Shown one piece after another: positions 1 to 8,327 of a stretch of DNA of 64,000 nt. The stretch comes from Pseudomonas chlororaphis subsp. chlororaphis (GTDB lineage Bacteria > Pseudomonadota > Gammaproteobacteria > Pseudomonadales > Pseudomonadaceae): assembly GCF_003945765.1 (NCBI RefSeq), contig NZ_CP027712.1, positions 2,418,001 through 2,482,000 of the forward strand, in the 5' to 3' direction. The position numbers were made by a program, and so were the translations under genes. The notes below the pieces were generated by a model. That model worked only from the letters and a program-made list of their open reading frames with translations, did not search any database and was not told the origin of the DNA. Every line of letters starts with the position of its first letter. Position 1 is the stretch's first letter.

Positions 1-509
1 CCCGGCTGATCGCTGCCTACGCGCGGGTCGGGGTGGCCAAGGCCGACCTGCTGCCGCGCCTGAGCCTGTCGGCGGCCCTGGGCTCGCTGGTCGACGGTGT
101 CAGCGCCGCGAACCTGGCCAGTTCGACTTTCTGGCTGGCCGGTATCAATGCCAGCATGCCGCTGCTGGACGGCGGACGCCGGCGCGCGGTGGTGGAGCTG
201 CGCGATGCCGAGGGGCGCCAGGCCTTGCTCGGCTATCGCCGTACCGTGCTCGGCGCGGTGGCGGAAGTCGAGTCGGCCCTCGCCGCAGCCCGGCGCAATG
301 CCGAGAGCCAGCAGCATCTGGCCAGTGCCGCGGCGCAGGCCAGTTCGGCGGCGCAGCAGATCCAGCGTTCCTGGGCCGCCGGTGAGGCGCCGTTTCTCGA
401 TGTGCTGCAGGCCCAGCGCGTCGAGCTCACGGCGCAGAACGCGCTGTCGCGGATCAAGACCGCGCAATTGCAGAACCAGGCTGTGCTGGTGCGGGCGCTC
501 GGTGGTTGA
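1..509 (+). CDS. RND efflux outer membrane factor, NodT/TolC family (C-terminal part)
   Basis: This is the 3' end of a gene that begins before the window; codons are in phase from base 3 and the stop is at 507-509. The visible ~168 residues have the alternating Ala/Gln/Glu-rich helices typical of the TolC/NodT fold, and they include the conserved stretches VAKADLLPRLSL, PLLDGGRRRA and APFLDVLQAQR, which are landmarks of this family. Such proteins form the trimeric outer-membrane channel of a tripartite efflux pump. The inner-membrane and periplasmic partners, if present, lie outside the window, so the substrate cannot be inferred. Confidence 0.85.
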   Translation, partial: RLIAAYARVGVAKADLLPRLSLSAALGSLVDGVSAANLASSTFWLAGINASMPLLDGGRRRAVVELRDAEGRQALLGYRRTVLGAVAEVESALAAARRNAESQQHLASAAAQASSAAQQIQRSWAAGEAPFLDVLQAQRVELTAQNALSRIKTAQLQNQAVLVRALGG

Positions 510-621
510 ACGGGGAGCAACGAATCTGTGGTTCGCGGCGGCGTAGGCATTTACAGCGTCTATGCTCAAGCGGCACCGCGCACCTGAACGGCGCGGGTCT
601 TGTCTTCAATTACAGGGATGA

Positions 622-1215
622 ATGTCTATGAAGCCGCTTCACTCTCTGGCCAAAGCCGTTGCCTTGGCCACTCTGTTGTCTGCTGCCAGCCTGCATGCCC
701 ATGCCGCCGACATTCCGTTGGCCGGTACCGTGGAGGCCGATGAACTGGTGACCAAGGTGCTCTCCGTGGATGCCGCCAAGCATCGCGTGGTGCTGGAAGG
801 CGCGCAGGGCCAACCGGTGCATGTGCAACTCAGCGATCAGGCCAAGGACCTGGGGCATTTGAAGGTGGGCGACCAGGTCAATGTGCGGGTCACTCACGCG
901 GTGGTGGCGGTGCTGGACACCAATGTGGAAAAAGGCCTGCCGGATTCCGCCGAGCGCACCGGGGTGATTCGCGCCACCAAGGACAACCCCAACCCGGGCG
1001 GTGAAGCCTATCGCCAGGTACAGGTGCAACTGAAAATCACCGACATCGACCTGAAGAACAACCAGCTGACCTTCCAGGGGCCGGCGGGCAATAAGAAGGT
1101 CCTGGCCGTGGAAAAACCGGAAGTCCAGGCCCGGCTGAAAGACCTCAAGGTCGGCCAGAGCGTGGTGGTGACCTATACCGACGTGTTGCAAGTTACGACC
1201 CAGCACGAAGGTTGA
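622..1215 (+). CDS. Exported hypothetical protein, beta-rich
   Basis: A 197-residue protein with a clear Sec signal peptide (positively charged start, hydrophobic residues about 8-22, cleavage probably after HAHA near residue 28). The mature part is rich in Val/Lys with repeated short beta-strand-like segments (VLSVDAAKHRVVLEG, LKVGDQVNVRV, LKVGQSVVVTY) and resembles the copper-binding or DUF-type periplasmic proteins with OB-like strands, but I do not recognise the family. ATG 622 has an ACAGGGA stretch about 5 bases upstream; ATG 628 in the same frame is an alternative start. It stands alone, after the efflux gene with a 112-base gap. Confidence 0.75.
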   Translation: MSMKPLHSLAKAVALATLLSAASLHAHAADIPLAGTVEADELVTKVLSVDAAKHRVVLEGAQGQPVHVQLSDQAKDLGHLKVGDQVNVRVTHAVVAVLDTNVEKGLPDSAERTGVIRATKDNPNPGGEAYRQVQVQLKITDIDLKNNQLTFQGPAGNKKVLAVEKPEVQARLKDLKVGQSVVVTYTDVLQVTTQHEG

Positions 1216-1611
1216 TTGAGAGCGGGCGCTGGTCGCTGTGGCGGCCGGCGCGCGGATCTCGGGAGGTCCGTGCGGGGAGTTGAACGAAGGTGAGCGAAAT
1301 AAAAAAAATTTCGCCAGCTTTGTGTTCAGAATTCTTCAGAATATGTGCACGGACTTTCTTTTCCTGTTCGATTAAAATAGTTCTCGTTCGCCCGGTGCAA
1401 GGGCTCTTTACCGGTGCATGGATTGCCAGGCCAGAGCACTGGGCGAACACCCTCTTCGGGGTTTCCGCCCCACCATTTCCGCCATTGCGTTCATGCGACT
1501 TGCGCAGGTTCGACGCCTGTTGCCAGCGGTTGCCAAGCACTCTCGGCTCTCTCCAGCAAGACTCTTTACCGACACAGCCTGTTGTTTCATTGCCTGCCGC
1601 CTGGGTCGGCT
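1216..1611. other. Intergenic region with an AT-rich island and hairpins
   Basis: About 400 bases without a credible gene between two convergent genes. A stretch at 1290-1390 is far more AT-rich than its surroundings. It contains the hairpin GCGAAAT / ATTTCGC (1294-1314) with a seven-A loop, a 10-base-period direct repeat of TTCAGAAT (1325-1332 and 1335-1342) and a TAAAAT box near 1372. A second GC-rich hairpin lies around 1440-1471 (arms GGGCG / CGCCC enclosing ACCC / GGGGT). This looks like a promoter plus structured transcript, perhaps a small RNA, but no known sRNA family is recognised. Confidence 0.35.
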
Positions 1612-1902
1612 TCAGCCTCGGGACACGGTGGTGCACAGCTGCAGGCCCAGCGCGCGCATGACCTTGACCACGGTATCGAAGCGCGGCTTGGCGCCCGGGG
1701 CAAAAGCCTTGTAGAGGCTGGCCCGGCCCTGGCCGGTGGCCTTGGCAATCTGCGTCATGCCCCGCGCCCTGGCGACATGGCCCAGGGCGCGGATCAGTTC
1801 ATCGGTATCGCCATCGGCCAGGACCTGGGACAGGTATTCGCTGATCGCCTGGTCGCTGTCGAGCAGGGCGGCGATGTCGAAGGCAAGCAGTGTGTCGGAC
1901 AT
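1612..1902 (-). CDS. Addiction-module antidote protein, HigA-like HTH
   Basis: A 96-residue protein matching the family of antidotes paired with RelE/HigB-type toxins. The N-terminal part (LLAFDIAALLDSD..ISEYLSQVLADGD) is the characteristic leader that contacts the toxin. Residues about 45-90 form an HTH with MTQIAKATGQGRASLYKAF as the recognition segment and PRFDTVVKVMRALGL after it. It lies one base downstream of the toxin gene, so the pair is translated together; toxin-first order is usual for this subfamily. The antidote would bind the toxin and repress the shared promoter. Confidence 0.88.
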   Translation of the reverse strand: MSDTLLAFDIAALLDSDQAISEYLSQVLADGDTDELIRALGHVARARGMTQIAKATGQGRASLYKAFAPGAKPRFDTVVKVMRALGLQLCTTVSRG

Positions 1903-1903
1903 A

Positions 1904-2197
1904 TCAGAACTCCTTGGCCAGGTAACGGGCCTGGCAGATATCGGCAGGCTGGGTGGACTTGTCGCCGCCCAGCAGCAGGACGATCAGCGTATTGCCGCGA
2001 ACCGTGAAATAGAGGCGGTAGCCGGCGCCCATATTCACGCGCATTTCCGAGAGACCGCCGCCGAGGTTTTTCACATCGCCCAGGTTGCCCGCCGAAGCCC
2101 GCTCGATACGCCGAGCGATGGCTATCCTGGCGCGCAGGTCCCGTAGTGTGGTGTGCCATCGGGCAAAGACGGTCGTCTGCAGGATCTCGTAATTCAT
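1904..2197 (-). CDS. RelE/HigB-family toxin of a type II toxin-antitoxin pair
   Basis: A 97-residue basic protein of the RelE/ParE superfamily, likely a ribosome-dependent mRNA endonuclease. Family landmarks are ARIAIARRIERASAGNLGDVKNLGGGLSEMRVNMGAGYRLYF and VLLLGGDKSTQ, which match the killer-protein subfamily that pairs with HigA-like antidotes (shown here as two separate stretches: residues RRIERASAGNLGD and the strand MGAGYRLYF). I chose ATG 2197 (MNYEILQTT) because homologues begin just before this strand; the frame stays open upstream to 2263. The antidote gene follows after one base. Confidence 0.87.
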   Translation of the reverse strand: MNYEILQTTVFARWHTTLRDLRARIAIARRIERASAGNLGDVKNLGGGLSEMRVNMGAGYRLYFTVRGNTLIVLLLGGDKSTQPADICQARYLAKEF

Positions 2198-2392
2198 GAG
2201 AACTGTATCCACATAGAGACAAAATAAAAAGGTGTAATGACCCCCAGGCGACTGACGGTGCACCTGAAGACGTCATGGGAAGGTAAGCAGGAGGGGAGTG
2301 GACGAGGCGGGCTGTTTCGTATCGGCATGTTGTCGATCAGGGTTGCCGAAACACCCTGTAGCCATTGCCCTGTGGTGGCTGCTGGAAAGGGC

Positions 2393-2419
2393 CAGCATCA
2401 GCCATTCTGGCTGATGCTG
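2393..2419 (-). terminator. Perfect 11-bp hairpin downstream of hglS
   Basis: CAGCATCAGCC (2393-2403) pairs exactly with GGCTGATGCTG (2409-2419) across a five-base loop, 13 bases after the hglS stop codon on the minus strand. The following minus-strand sequence has only a weak T-run, so termination may be partial or Rho-assisted. Confidence 0.6.
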
Positions 2420-2431
2420 TGGGACGCAAAA

Positions 2432-3826
2432 TCAGAGAGCGGGCAGGCCCAGCGCCGTGGCGCATGCCTGGAGCGAGCGCTGTTGGGTGTCGGCGTACAG
2501 CTGCAGTTCATCGATGGTCGGGCGCCCCAGGGCCCGCTCGAAAGCCTGCCGGTTGGAGTGGCCGGCGTAATGGCTTTGCGCATCGTCGCCCAGGTTGGAC
2601 TGGAAGATCCCGGCGGCGCTGACCGGCAGGAAGTCCTCGTACACCAGCGGCTCGGCCCGCACATGCCCGGCGTGGATCAGCGCCTCCAGGTTCGTCGGTC
2701 GATCCGCCTGTTGGCGCGCGGCCAGGCCTTGTTCGCTGACGAAGTAGCGGAAGTACGCCAGGCCCTGTTCGCGCATGGCCTCGTGGTCATCGGGAAAGGC
2801 GCGGAAGTGTTCGGTCATCAGGGTGTTGTAGCGCTGGGCATTGGCTTCGTTGGGAAAGTCCCCCAGGGTGTCGCGGGCGGCGTTCAACAGCTGGTCGTAC
2901 AGCGCCCGGCCCTTGGGGGTGAGGGCGGCGCCGCGCTGTTCGATCTCGCCGAAGCGCGCGCTGTGGCTGCCGCGGCTGTCGGGCTGGTCGGTGAAGGCCA
3001 CGGCTTCCTCCAGCGCCTTGAAGCTGGTCTGGCGCAAGAGGATCGGGCATTCCCGGCGCGGCGGGCCTTCGATCACCGCCTTGGGGGTGATGCCGTGGGC
3101 CGGCATCAGCGCTTGCACCTGGTCGATGTCCAGGGTGCGCGGCGTCAGGTGGTTGATGTGCGGCCCCTTGAACGCCACCACGTCGGCGATCAGCCGGTGC
3201 TGGGCGCTCAGTTGCTGGTACTGCCCGGCTGTGACCGTGGCGCTGTGGTGCCAGCGGAAGGTTTCCAGGGCCTGCTCGACGAATTCCCCGGCGGCGCGGT
3301 CGTCGAGGCCGCCCTGGGTTTCGGCCTGTTCGATCAGGGCCAGGGCGCGCGGGGTGAAAATGCTCCGGCGGGCCAGCACCGATTCGGCGAAGCTACGCAA
3401 TTGCGGGTTGTCGATCAGTTCCAGGCGCAGCAGCGAAGTGAAGACCCGGAACGGGCTGACCTGCAAGGCGCTTTCATGCACCGCGCGAAAGGCCGTGGAA
3501 TGCACCGGTACCCCGGCCGGGGTGAGGTCGTAATAACCCACCGGCTGCATGCCCATCACCGCGAACAGGCGGCCCAGGGTCGCCAGTTCGGTGGCGGTGC
3601 CGACGCGAATGGCGCCGTGGCGCTCCAGGTCCAGGCGCTGGATTTCGCCGGTGCTGCGCAGCTGCCGGGCGATCCTCTCGTCGCTGTCCAGGACCCCGGC
3701 GTTGACCTGGGCCACCAGCTCCATCAGGGCACCGTACAGCGGCACTTCCTCGCGGTACATGTCCGACATCGCCCGTGAAAAACGTTGGCGGATCAGGTCT
3801 GGGCTGACGAAGCTCTGCAGGCTCAT
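2432..3826 (-). CDS. hglS: 2-oxoadipate dioxygenase/decarboxylase (HglS, DUF1338/YdcJ family)
   Basis: 464 residues, the length of the Pseudomonas putida enzyme. The family converts 2-oxoadipate to D-2-hydroxyglutarate with O2 and Fe(II) in D-lysine catabolism, linking 2-aminoadipate to central metabolism. The metal ligands reported for HglS (His70, His226, Glu294) fall at exactly those residue numbers here: ERH70GAIR, INH226LTPR and FGE294IEQR, and Arg74 is also kept. I chose ATG 3826 (MSLQSFVSP) over the upstream in-frame start at 3934 because homologues begin here and the upstream residues are low-complexity. It stands alone; no other lysine catabolic gene is adjacent. Confidence 0.92.
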   Translation of the reverse strand: MSLQSFVSPDLIRQRFSRAMSDMYREEVPLYGALMELVAQVNAGVLDSDERIARQLRSTGEIQRLDLERHGAIRVGTATELATLGRLFAVMGMQPVGYYDLTPAGVPVHSTAFRAVHESALQVSPFRVFTSLLRLELIDNPQLRSFAESVLARRSIFTPRALALIEQAETQGGLDDRAAGEFVEQALETFRWHHSATVTAGQYQQLSAQHRLIADVVAFKGPHINHLTPRTLDIDQVQALMPAHGITPKAVIEGPPRRECPILLRQTSFKALEEAVAFTDQPDSRGSHSARFGEIEQRGAALTPKGRALYDQLLNAARDTLGDFPNEANAQRYNTLMTEHFRAFPDDHEAMREQGLAYFRYFVSEQGLAARQQADRPTNLEALIHAGHVRAEPLVYEDFLPVSAAGIFQSNLGDDAQSHYAGHSNRQAFERALGRPTIDELQLYADTQQRSLQACATALGLPAL

Positions 3827-4089
3827 AAACAAGGATTCCCGGCGTAGTGAGACAAAGAGGGTAGTGGTGTTGGCTGGGCCTGATTCTGGTTGGCGCGGGG
3901 TGTACTGACAAACGAAGTTTCTTCCGGACTTCATTCTGCAAATGAATGCAGGCGGGCAGGGTGGCTACGTGCAGCTGGACCGATGGCATCCGCTGGTTTC
4001 ACTCAGGCAACCCGCAGCGCTTTCCGGGGGCTGAGCGGTGATGGCGATTTGCCGTTGCGCTGATAGACTTCTGAACACGACCGCATTCC

Positions 4090-5214
4090 ATGGCTTGCGT
4101 ACCGTTCAACGGAGGCGACTTGGCCTTGACGCCGCACAACGGAGGAAAGGGACTTTCACTGGCCAGGAGGCTGTACAAAACGCGAATTCTAGGGCTGGCC
4201 CTGGGGTTCTTCTGCGTGGCCGCGGGCATATACCCGCTGCATCCATCGCCCTGGGTCTGGGCGTTCATGTCGTTCAACGCGTTCATCTGGCCGCACCTGG
4301 CGTACCAGTGGGCGCGCTGCTCGCCAGTGCCGTTTCGTGGCGAGCATCGCAACCTGCTGGTGGATGCCTTCCTCGGCGGGTTCTGGGTGGCGGCCATGCA
4401 TTTCAATCCGCTGCCGACCACCACCACCCTGTCGTTGATGGCGATGAACAATATCGCCCTGGGTGGCGTGCCCTTTTTCCTGGCCGGTTGTCTGGCGCAG
4501 ATGCTGGGAGTCGCGCTCGGGCTGCTGCTGTTCGGCATCGGGTTCGAGGCCCAGACCAGTGCGCTGCAGCTCTATGCCTGCTTGCCGATGCTGACCCTGT
4601 ATCCGCTGGCCCTGGGGTTTATCTGCTACCAGCAGGCCAATGTCCTGTCTCGGCACAAGCGCGAATTGCTGGCCCTGAGCCGCACCGACAGCCTGTCGGG
4701 CCTGCTCAACCACGGGGCCTGGAAGGACCAGCTGGAAATCGAGTTCCAGCGTTGTCGGCGCCAGGGGACGAACCCGAACCAGGGCGGCGCCATCGCGCTG
4801 ATCGACATCGATCATTTCAAGGCCATCAACGACACCTACGGCCATGTCGCCGGCGACATCGTGTTGCGCCAGCTGAGCAAGCTGCTCAAGCAGAACCTGC
4901 GGATCAGCGACCTGGCCGGGCGTTATGGCGGCGACGAGTTCTGCGTGATCCTGCCGGACGTGCCGCTGGAGCATGCCGCCGAACTGATGGAGGCTTTGCG
5001 TTGCCGTTTCGGCGGATTGGGCTATGAGCAGAGCCCGGCCCTGGAGGTCAGCCTGAGCATCGGCCTGGCCGCCTATTCCCCGGACCATAGCGATGCCCTG
5101 GACTGGTTGAACGATGCCGACCAGGCCTTGTACGAGGCGAAGACCACCGGCCGCAACAAGGTCAGCTGCCGCCGCGGCGGCTGCTCGTCGAAGGTCCTGC
5201 TGAACTCCTTGTAA
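4090..5214 (+). CDS. Membrane diguanylate cyclase, MASE2-GGDEF
   Basis: 374 residues. Residues about 30-185 hold four or five membrane segments with the MASE2 pattern known from E. coli AdrA/DgcC (GLALGFFCVAAGIYPL, FMSFNAFIWPHLAYQ, RNLLVDAFLGGFWVAAM). Residues 195-365 are a GGDEF domain with an intact active site, GGDEF at 280-284, and an RxxD inhibitory site (RISD, 271-274) five residues before it, so it should make cyclic di-GMP from GTP with product inhibition. The MASE2 sensor ligand is unknown. Gene stands alone between hglS (divergent side) and the M20 peptidase. Confidence 0.92.
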   Translation: MACVPFNGGDLALTPHNGGKGLSLARRLYKTRILGLALGFFCVAAGIYPLHPSPWVWAFMSFNAFIWPHLAYQWARCSPVPFRGEHRNLLVDAFLGGFWVAAMHFNPLPTTTTLSLMAMNNIALGGVPFFLAGCLAQMLGVALGLLLFGIGFEAQTSALQLYACLPMLTLYPLALGFICYQQANVLSRHKRELLALSRTDSLSGLLNHGAWKDQLEIEFQRCRRQGTNPNQGGAIALIDIDHFKAINDTYGHVAGDIVLRQLSKLLKQNLRISDLAGRYGGDEFCVILPDVPLEHAAELMEALRCRFGGLGYEQSPALEVSLSIGLAAYSPDHSDALDWLNDADQALYEAKTTGRNKVSCRRGGCSSKVLLNSL

Positions 5215-5307
5215 GGCCGTTCGCAGAGCATTGCGCCAGCATGGAGGGGGGCGAATTTGTCAGGTAGGGTGGGCGGGCACCTTCCGACACGAAACAAGGA
5301 CCGATTC

Positions 5308-6552
5308 ATGACGCAGACTTCCCCTCGCTCATTGCTGGCCGCCCGTATCGGCCTGACCCTCGCCCTTGGCCTGCTGGCCACCCACGCCAGCGCCGCCCCC
5401 CACCCACAAGTGCAGAACGATGCGCAGCAATACCAGGGCGACGCCCTGAAACTGTTGGAGCGCCTGGTGAATATCGACTCGGGCTCCGGCTACGAGGCGG
5501 GGCTGGACCAGGTGAGCGACATCGCCATCGCCGAGCTGAAGAAGCTTGGCGCCAGCATCGAAAAAGTCCCCAACGGCACGGCCGGCGGCAGCCATGTGCT
5601 GGCCACGCTCAAGGGCACCGGCAAGGCCAGGATCCTGCTGATGGCGCACATGGACACGGTGTTCAAGGAAGGCACCGCGGCCGAGCGGCCGTTCCGTATC
5701 CAGGATGGCCGCGCCTATGGCCCGGGAGTGATGGACGACAAGGGCGGCATCGTCGCCGGGATCTACGCGCTGAAGGTCCTGGATAACCTCAAGTTCAAGG
5801 ACTACGCACAGATCACCTTCCTGCTCGATGCCAGCGAGGAAACCGGTTCGGAGATCGCCACCGAGCTGATCAAGAAAACCGCCAAGGCCCACGACGTGAC
5901 CTTGAACCTGGAACCGGGGCGCCCGGCCGATGGCCTGGTGGTGTGGCGCAAGGGCAGCGCCACGGCGCTGGTGGAGGTCAAGGGCAAGGCGGCTCACGCA
6001 GGCGTCGCGCCGGAGCTGGGGCGCAACGCGGCGATGGAGGCGGCGCACCAGATCCTGCAACTGGGCAAGCTGGGGGATGAAGAGAAGAAAACCACCATCA
6101 ACTTCACCGTGCTCAAGGCCGGCGACCGGACCAATGTGATTCCCGACCAGGCCACCGCCAAGGCGGATGTGCGGGCGGCGGTGCCGGAGGAGTTCGACCG
6201 CATCGAGAAGGATCTGGCGCGGGTCTCGGCCAACAAGCTGATCGCCGACACCGAAGTCAAGACCACCTTGCAGCGCGGTTTGCCGCCGATGCCGCAGACC
6301 GAGAAGTCCGATGCGCTGGTGGCCATGGCCCAGGGCATCTACGGCGAGCTGGGCCGCAAGCTGACCATCGAGGGCAGCGGCGGGGCGGCGGACTCCAGCC
6401 TCTCGGCCGGCGTCGGCACGCCGACCCTGGATGGCTTCGGCATCGTCGGCGGCAATATCCACACCCCCGAGGAGTACGCCGAAGTCGAGAGCGTGGCGCC
6501 GCGGATCTATCTGCTGGCGCGGATGATCATGGAGCTGTCGGCCAAGCATTGA
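5308..6552 (+). CDS. Exported M20 glutamate carboxypeptidase-like metallopeptidase
   Basis: 414 residues with a Sec signal peptide (hydrophobic 14-24, cleavage after ASA near residue 29). The M20 two-zinc site is visible: LMAHMDTVF (His and catalytic Asp), GPGVMDDKGG (bridging Asp), DASEETGS (general base Glu plus zinc Glu), LEPGRPAD, and a C-terminal GNIHTPEEY histidine. The closest known type is carboxypeptidase G2, which removes C-terminal glutamate from folates and peptides in the periplasm. ATG 5308 follows an AAGGA ribosome site; the frame is open further up only from a TTG at 5257. The substrate is not proven. Confidence 0.88.
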   Translation: MTQTSPRSLLAARIGLTLALGLLATHASAAPHPQVQNDAQQYQGDALKLLERLVNIDSGSGYEAGLDQVSDIAIAELKKLGASIEKVPNGTAGGSHVLATLKGTGKARILLMAHMDTVFKEGTAAERPFRIQDGRAYGPGVMDDKGGIVAGIYALKVLDNLKFKDYAQITFLLDASEETGSEIATELIKKTAKAHDVTLNLEPGRPADGLVVWRKGSATALVEVKGKAAHAGVAPELGRNAAMEAAHQILQLGKLGDEEKKTTINFTVLKAGDRTNVIPDQATAKADVRAAVPEEFDRIEKDLARVSANKLIADTEVKTTLQRGLPPMPQTEKSDALVAMAQGIYGELGRKLTIEGSGGAADSSLSAGVGTPTLDGFGIVGGNIHTPEEYAEVESVAPRIYLLARMIMELSAKH

Positions 6553-6594
6553 TTGCAGGAACAGACGCACTGCATTTTCTGCATGGCCGGACCC

Positions 6595-6711
6595 TGTAGC
6601 CGCTGCCGAGCCCGCGAGGCTGCGATCGACTGCGCAGCAGGCGCAAGGATCTCGAGACCGCTGGAGGACCTGCGGTCCTATCGCAGCCTCGCAGGCTCGG
6701 CAGCGGCTACA
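6595..6711. repeat. REP palindrome (TGTAGCCGCTGCCG type)
   Basis: TGTAGCCGCTGCCG at the left edge is matched by the reverse complement CGGCAGCGGCTACA at the right edge, with internal inverted segments (GCCCGCGAGGCTGCGATCG / TCGCAGCCTCGCAGG). It sits in the gap after the M20 peptidase gene, as is usual for REP elements. Confidence 0.85.
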
Positions 6712-6784
6712 AGGGAATGGCTGCAGGCGCCTGCGATCCCTCTGCCTATACTCGAAAGCCTCGTCCCCCACAGCGGAGCCTTCA

Positions 6785-7180
6785 ATGAGCAGCCACCTCA
6801 CCGAATACGTCGACGCCAGCCCGGAAGTGCGGGCGGTGTTCGACGACATCATGCGCACCCGCCGGGTCGACCAGGTGAACAACTTCTGGAAATGCCTGGC
6901 GGCCCATCCGCCGACCTTGCGTCGTACCTGGGACAGCCTCAAGGAGATCATGGCGCCGGGGGCGCTCGATCCGCTGACCAAGGAGCTGATCTACGTCGCG
7001 GTCAGCGTCACCAACAACTGTCCGTATTGCATCGCTTCGCACACCGCCGCGGCGCGCAAGGCAGGGATGACGGAGGCGATGTTCGGTGAATTGCAGGCGG
7101 TGGTCGGCATGGCCAACGAAACCAATCGCTTGGCCAACGGCTACCGGGTGCCGCTGGATGACGGGTTCAAGCTCGAATGA
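6785..7180 (+). CDS. Carboxymuconolactone decarboxylase family protein (AhpD-like)
   Basis: 131 residues, all-helical CMD fold. The segment DPLTKELIYVAVSVTNNCPYCIASHTAAARKAGMTEA contains the CxxC pair (CPYC) followed by SHT, which is the redox-active and proton-relay motif of AhpD-like members, so a peroxidase or thiol-redox role fits better than lactone decarboxylation. It converges with the AruG-like gene, with only 24 bases between the two stop codons. Substrate unknown. Confidence 0.85.
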   Translation: MSSHLTEYVDASPEVRAVFDDIMRTRRVDQVNNFWKCLAAHPPTLRRTWDSLKEIMAPGALDPLTKELIYVAVSVTNNCPYCIASHTAAARKAGMTEAMFGELQAVVGMANETNRLANGYRVPLDDGFKLE

Positions 7181-7204
7181 GTCCGATGCGGCCCGTGGCG
7201 CCGC

Positions 7205-8269
7205 TCAGGCATCAGCCAGCGCCGCCCTTGGGCTTTCGGCCGCGGCCGCCTTGGCCTGGGTGGCCAGCAGCGGCACGGCGCGCACTAGGTCGCCGGGCTG
7301 CACTTGCAGGCGCTTGGCGCTGAGGCGATCCACCAACAGGCAGCCGGACACCAGGCGAGCGCGGGCGCGGGTGACGCGGCAGCTTTCCAACCGACGGTTG
7401 TGGATCAGCCAGGTCGGCGCGTCGTCGTCCGGGGTGCCGACCAGCAGCGGCAACACCTGGCTTTCGCGCACCGCGCGGACTTTGCTCAGCTCGGCCTCGA
7501 TCACCGGCCCGCCGTCGAAGATGTCGATATGGCCCTGATGGGCAAAACCTTCGTGGCGCAGGATGGCCAGTGCCGCCTCGGCGTTTTCGTGGGCCTGGCC
7601 GATCGCGGCCTGGGCCGGTTCGCTGAGCAGGCAGGTGTACAGCGGCTGGCGCGGCAGCAGTTCGGCGATAAAGGGTTTGTGGCCGAGGCTGGACAGGTGG
7701 TCGGCCTGGACGAAATCCATCTGCAGAAAGTGCCGGCCCAGGCTGTTCCAGAACGGCGAGCAGCCATTCTCGTCGCCCTTGCCGCGCAGCTCGGCGATCA
7801 GCTTGTCGCCGAACAGGTGCGGGAACTCGGCGACGAACAGCAGGCGCGCCAGGGACAGCAGGCGGCCGTTGGTGTCACGGCGCTGGTCGGGGCGCAGGAA
7901 CAGCGAGCAGAGTTCCGATTGGCCGGTCATTTCGTTGTTCAGGAACAGGGTCGGGATTTGCCGCCGGATGCCCAGGTGCGGCGCCGAATTGACGGTCATG
8001 CCGACCCGGTAGCTGTACCAGGGTTCGCGCAGGCCCACGGCGCCGGTCAGGGCGCTGATGCCGATCACTTGCTGGTCGTCGTCCTCGAGCACGAACAGGT
8101 AGTCGGCGTCGGCCCGTTCCACCTGCTCGGCAAAGGTCCGCTGGGCCCAGCGAATCCGGTGGGTCAGGCGCTCCTGGTTGGCCGGCAGGCTGGTCAGCCC
8201 CAGGCCTGCGCGCCGGGCCAGGGCCATCAACGCGGGCAGGTCGGTCACGCGTACCGGGCGAACGATCAT
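7205..8269 (-). CDS. Arginine N-succinyltransferase beta-subunit-like protein (AruG paralogue)
   Basis: 354 residues, AstA/AruG family. In P. aeruginosa AruF and AruG form a heteromer that moves succinyl from succinyl-CoA to arginine or ornithine. Family landmarks are present (MIVRPVRVTDLPAL start, ADYLFVLEDDD, GAVGLREPWYSYRVG, IPTLFLNNEMTGQSELCSLFL, GCSPFWNSLGRHF, GHIDIFDGGPVIE). The segment APHLGIRRQIPT and others diverge from the classical enzyme as I recall it. It follows the AruF-like gene after 58 bases. None of the other AST genes (aruC, aruD, aruB, aruE) is next to it, so this seems to be a second, specialised pair. ATG 8269 is the start that matches the family. Confidence 0.88.
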   Translation of the reverse strand: MIVRPVRVTDLPALMALARRAGLGLTSLPANQERLTHRIRWAQRTFAEQVERADADYLFVLEDDDQQVIGISALTGAVGLREPWYSYRVGMTVNSAPHLGIRRQIPTLFLNNEMTGQSELCSLFLRPDQRRDTNGRLLSLARLLFVAEFPHLFGDKLIAELRGKGDENGCSPFWNSLGRHFLQMDFVQADHLSSLGHKPFIAELLPRQPLYTCLLSEPAQAAIGQAHENAEAALAILRHEGFAHQGHIDIFDGGPVIEAELSKVRAVRESQVLPLLVGTPDDDAPTWLIHNRRLESCRVTRARARLVSGCLLVDRLSAKRLQVQPGDLVRAVPLLATQAKAAAAESPRAALADA

Positions 8270-8327
8270 GATGCAGCTCCTTCTGCGCGCCTGTTCAGGC
8301 GGCGAATGCAAACGTGTCCGGGGTTCT

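Noticed and set aside
2237..3778. Long plus-strand open frame across hglS
   Set aside because: It is the antisense shadow of hglS, which has all metal ligands conserved; the antisense product is Gly/Gln/Val-rich without any family motif.
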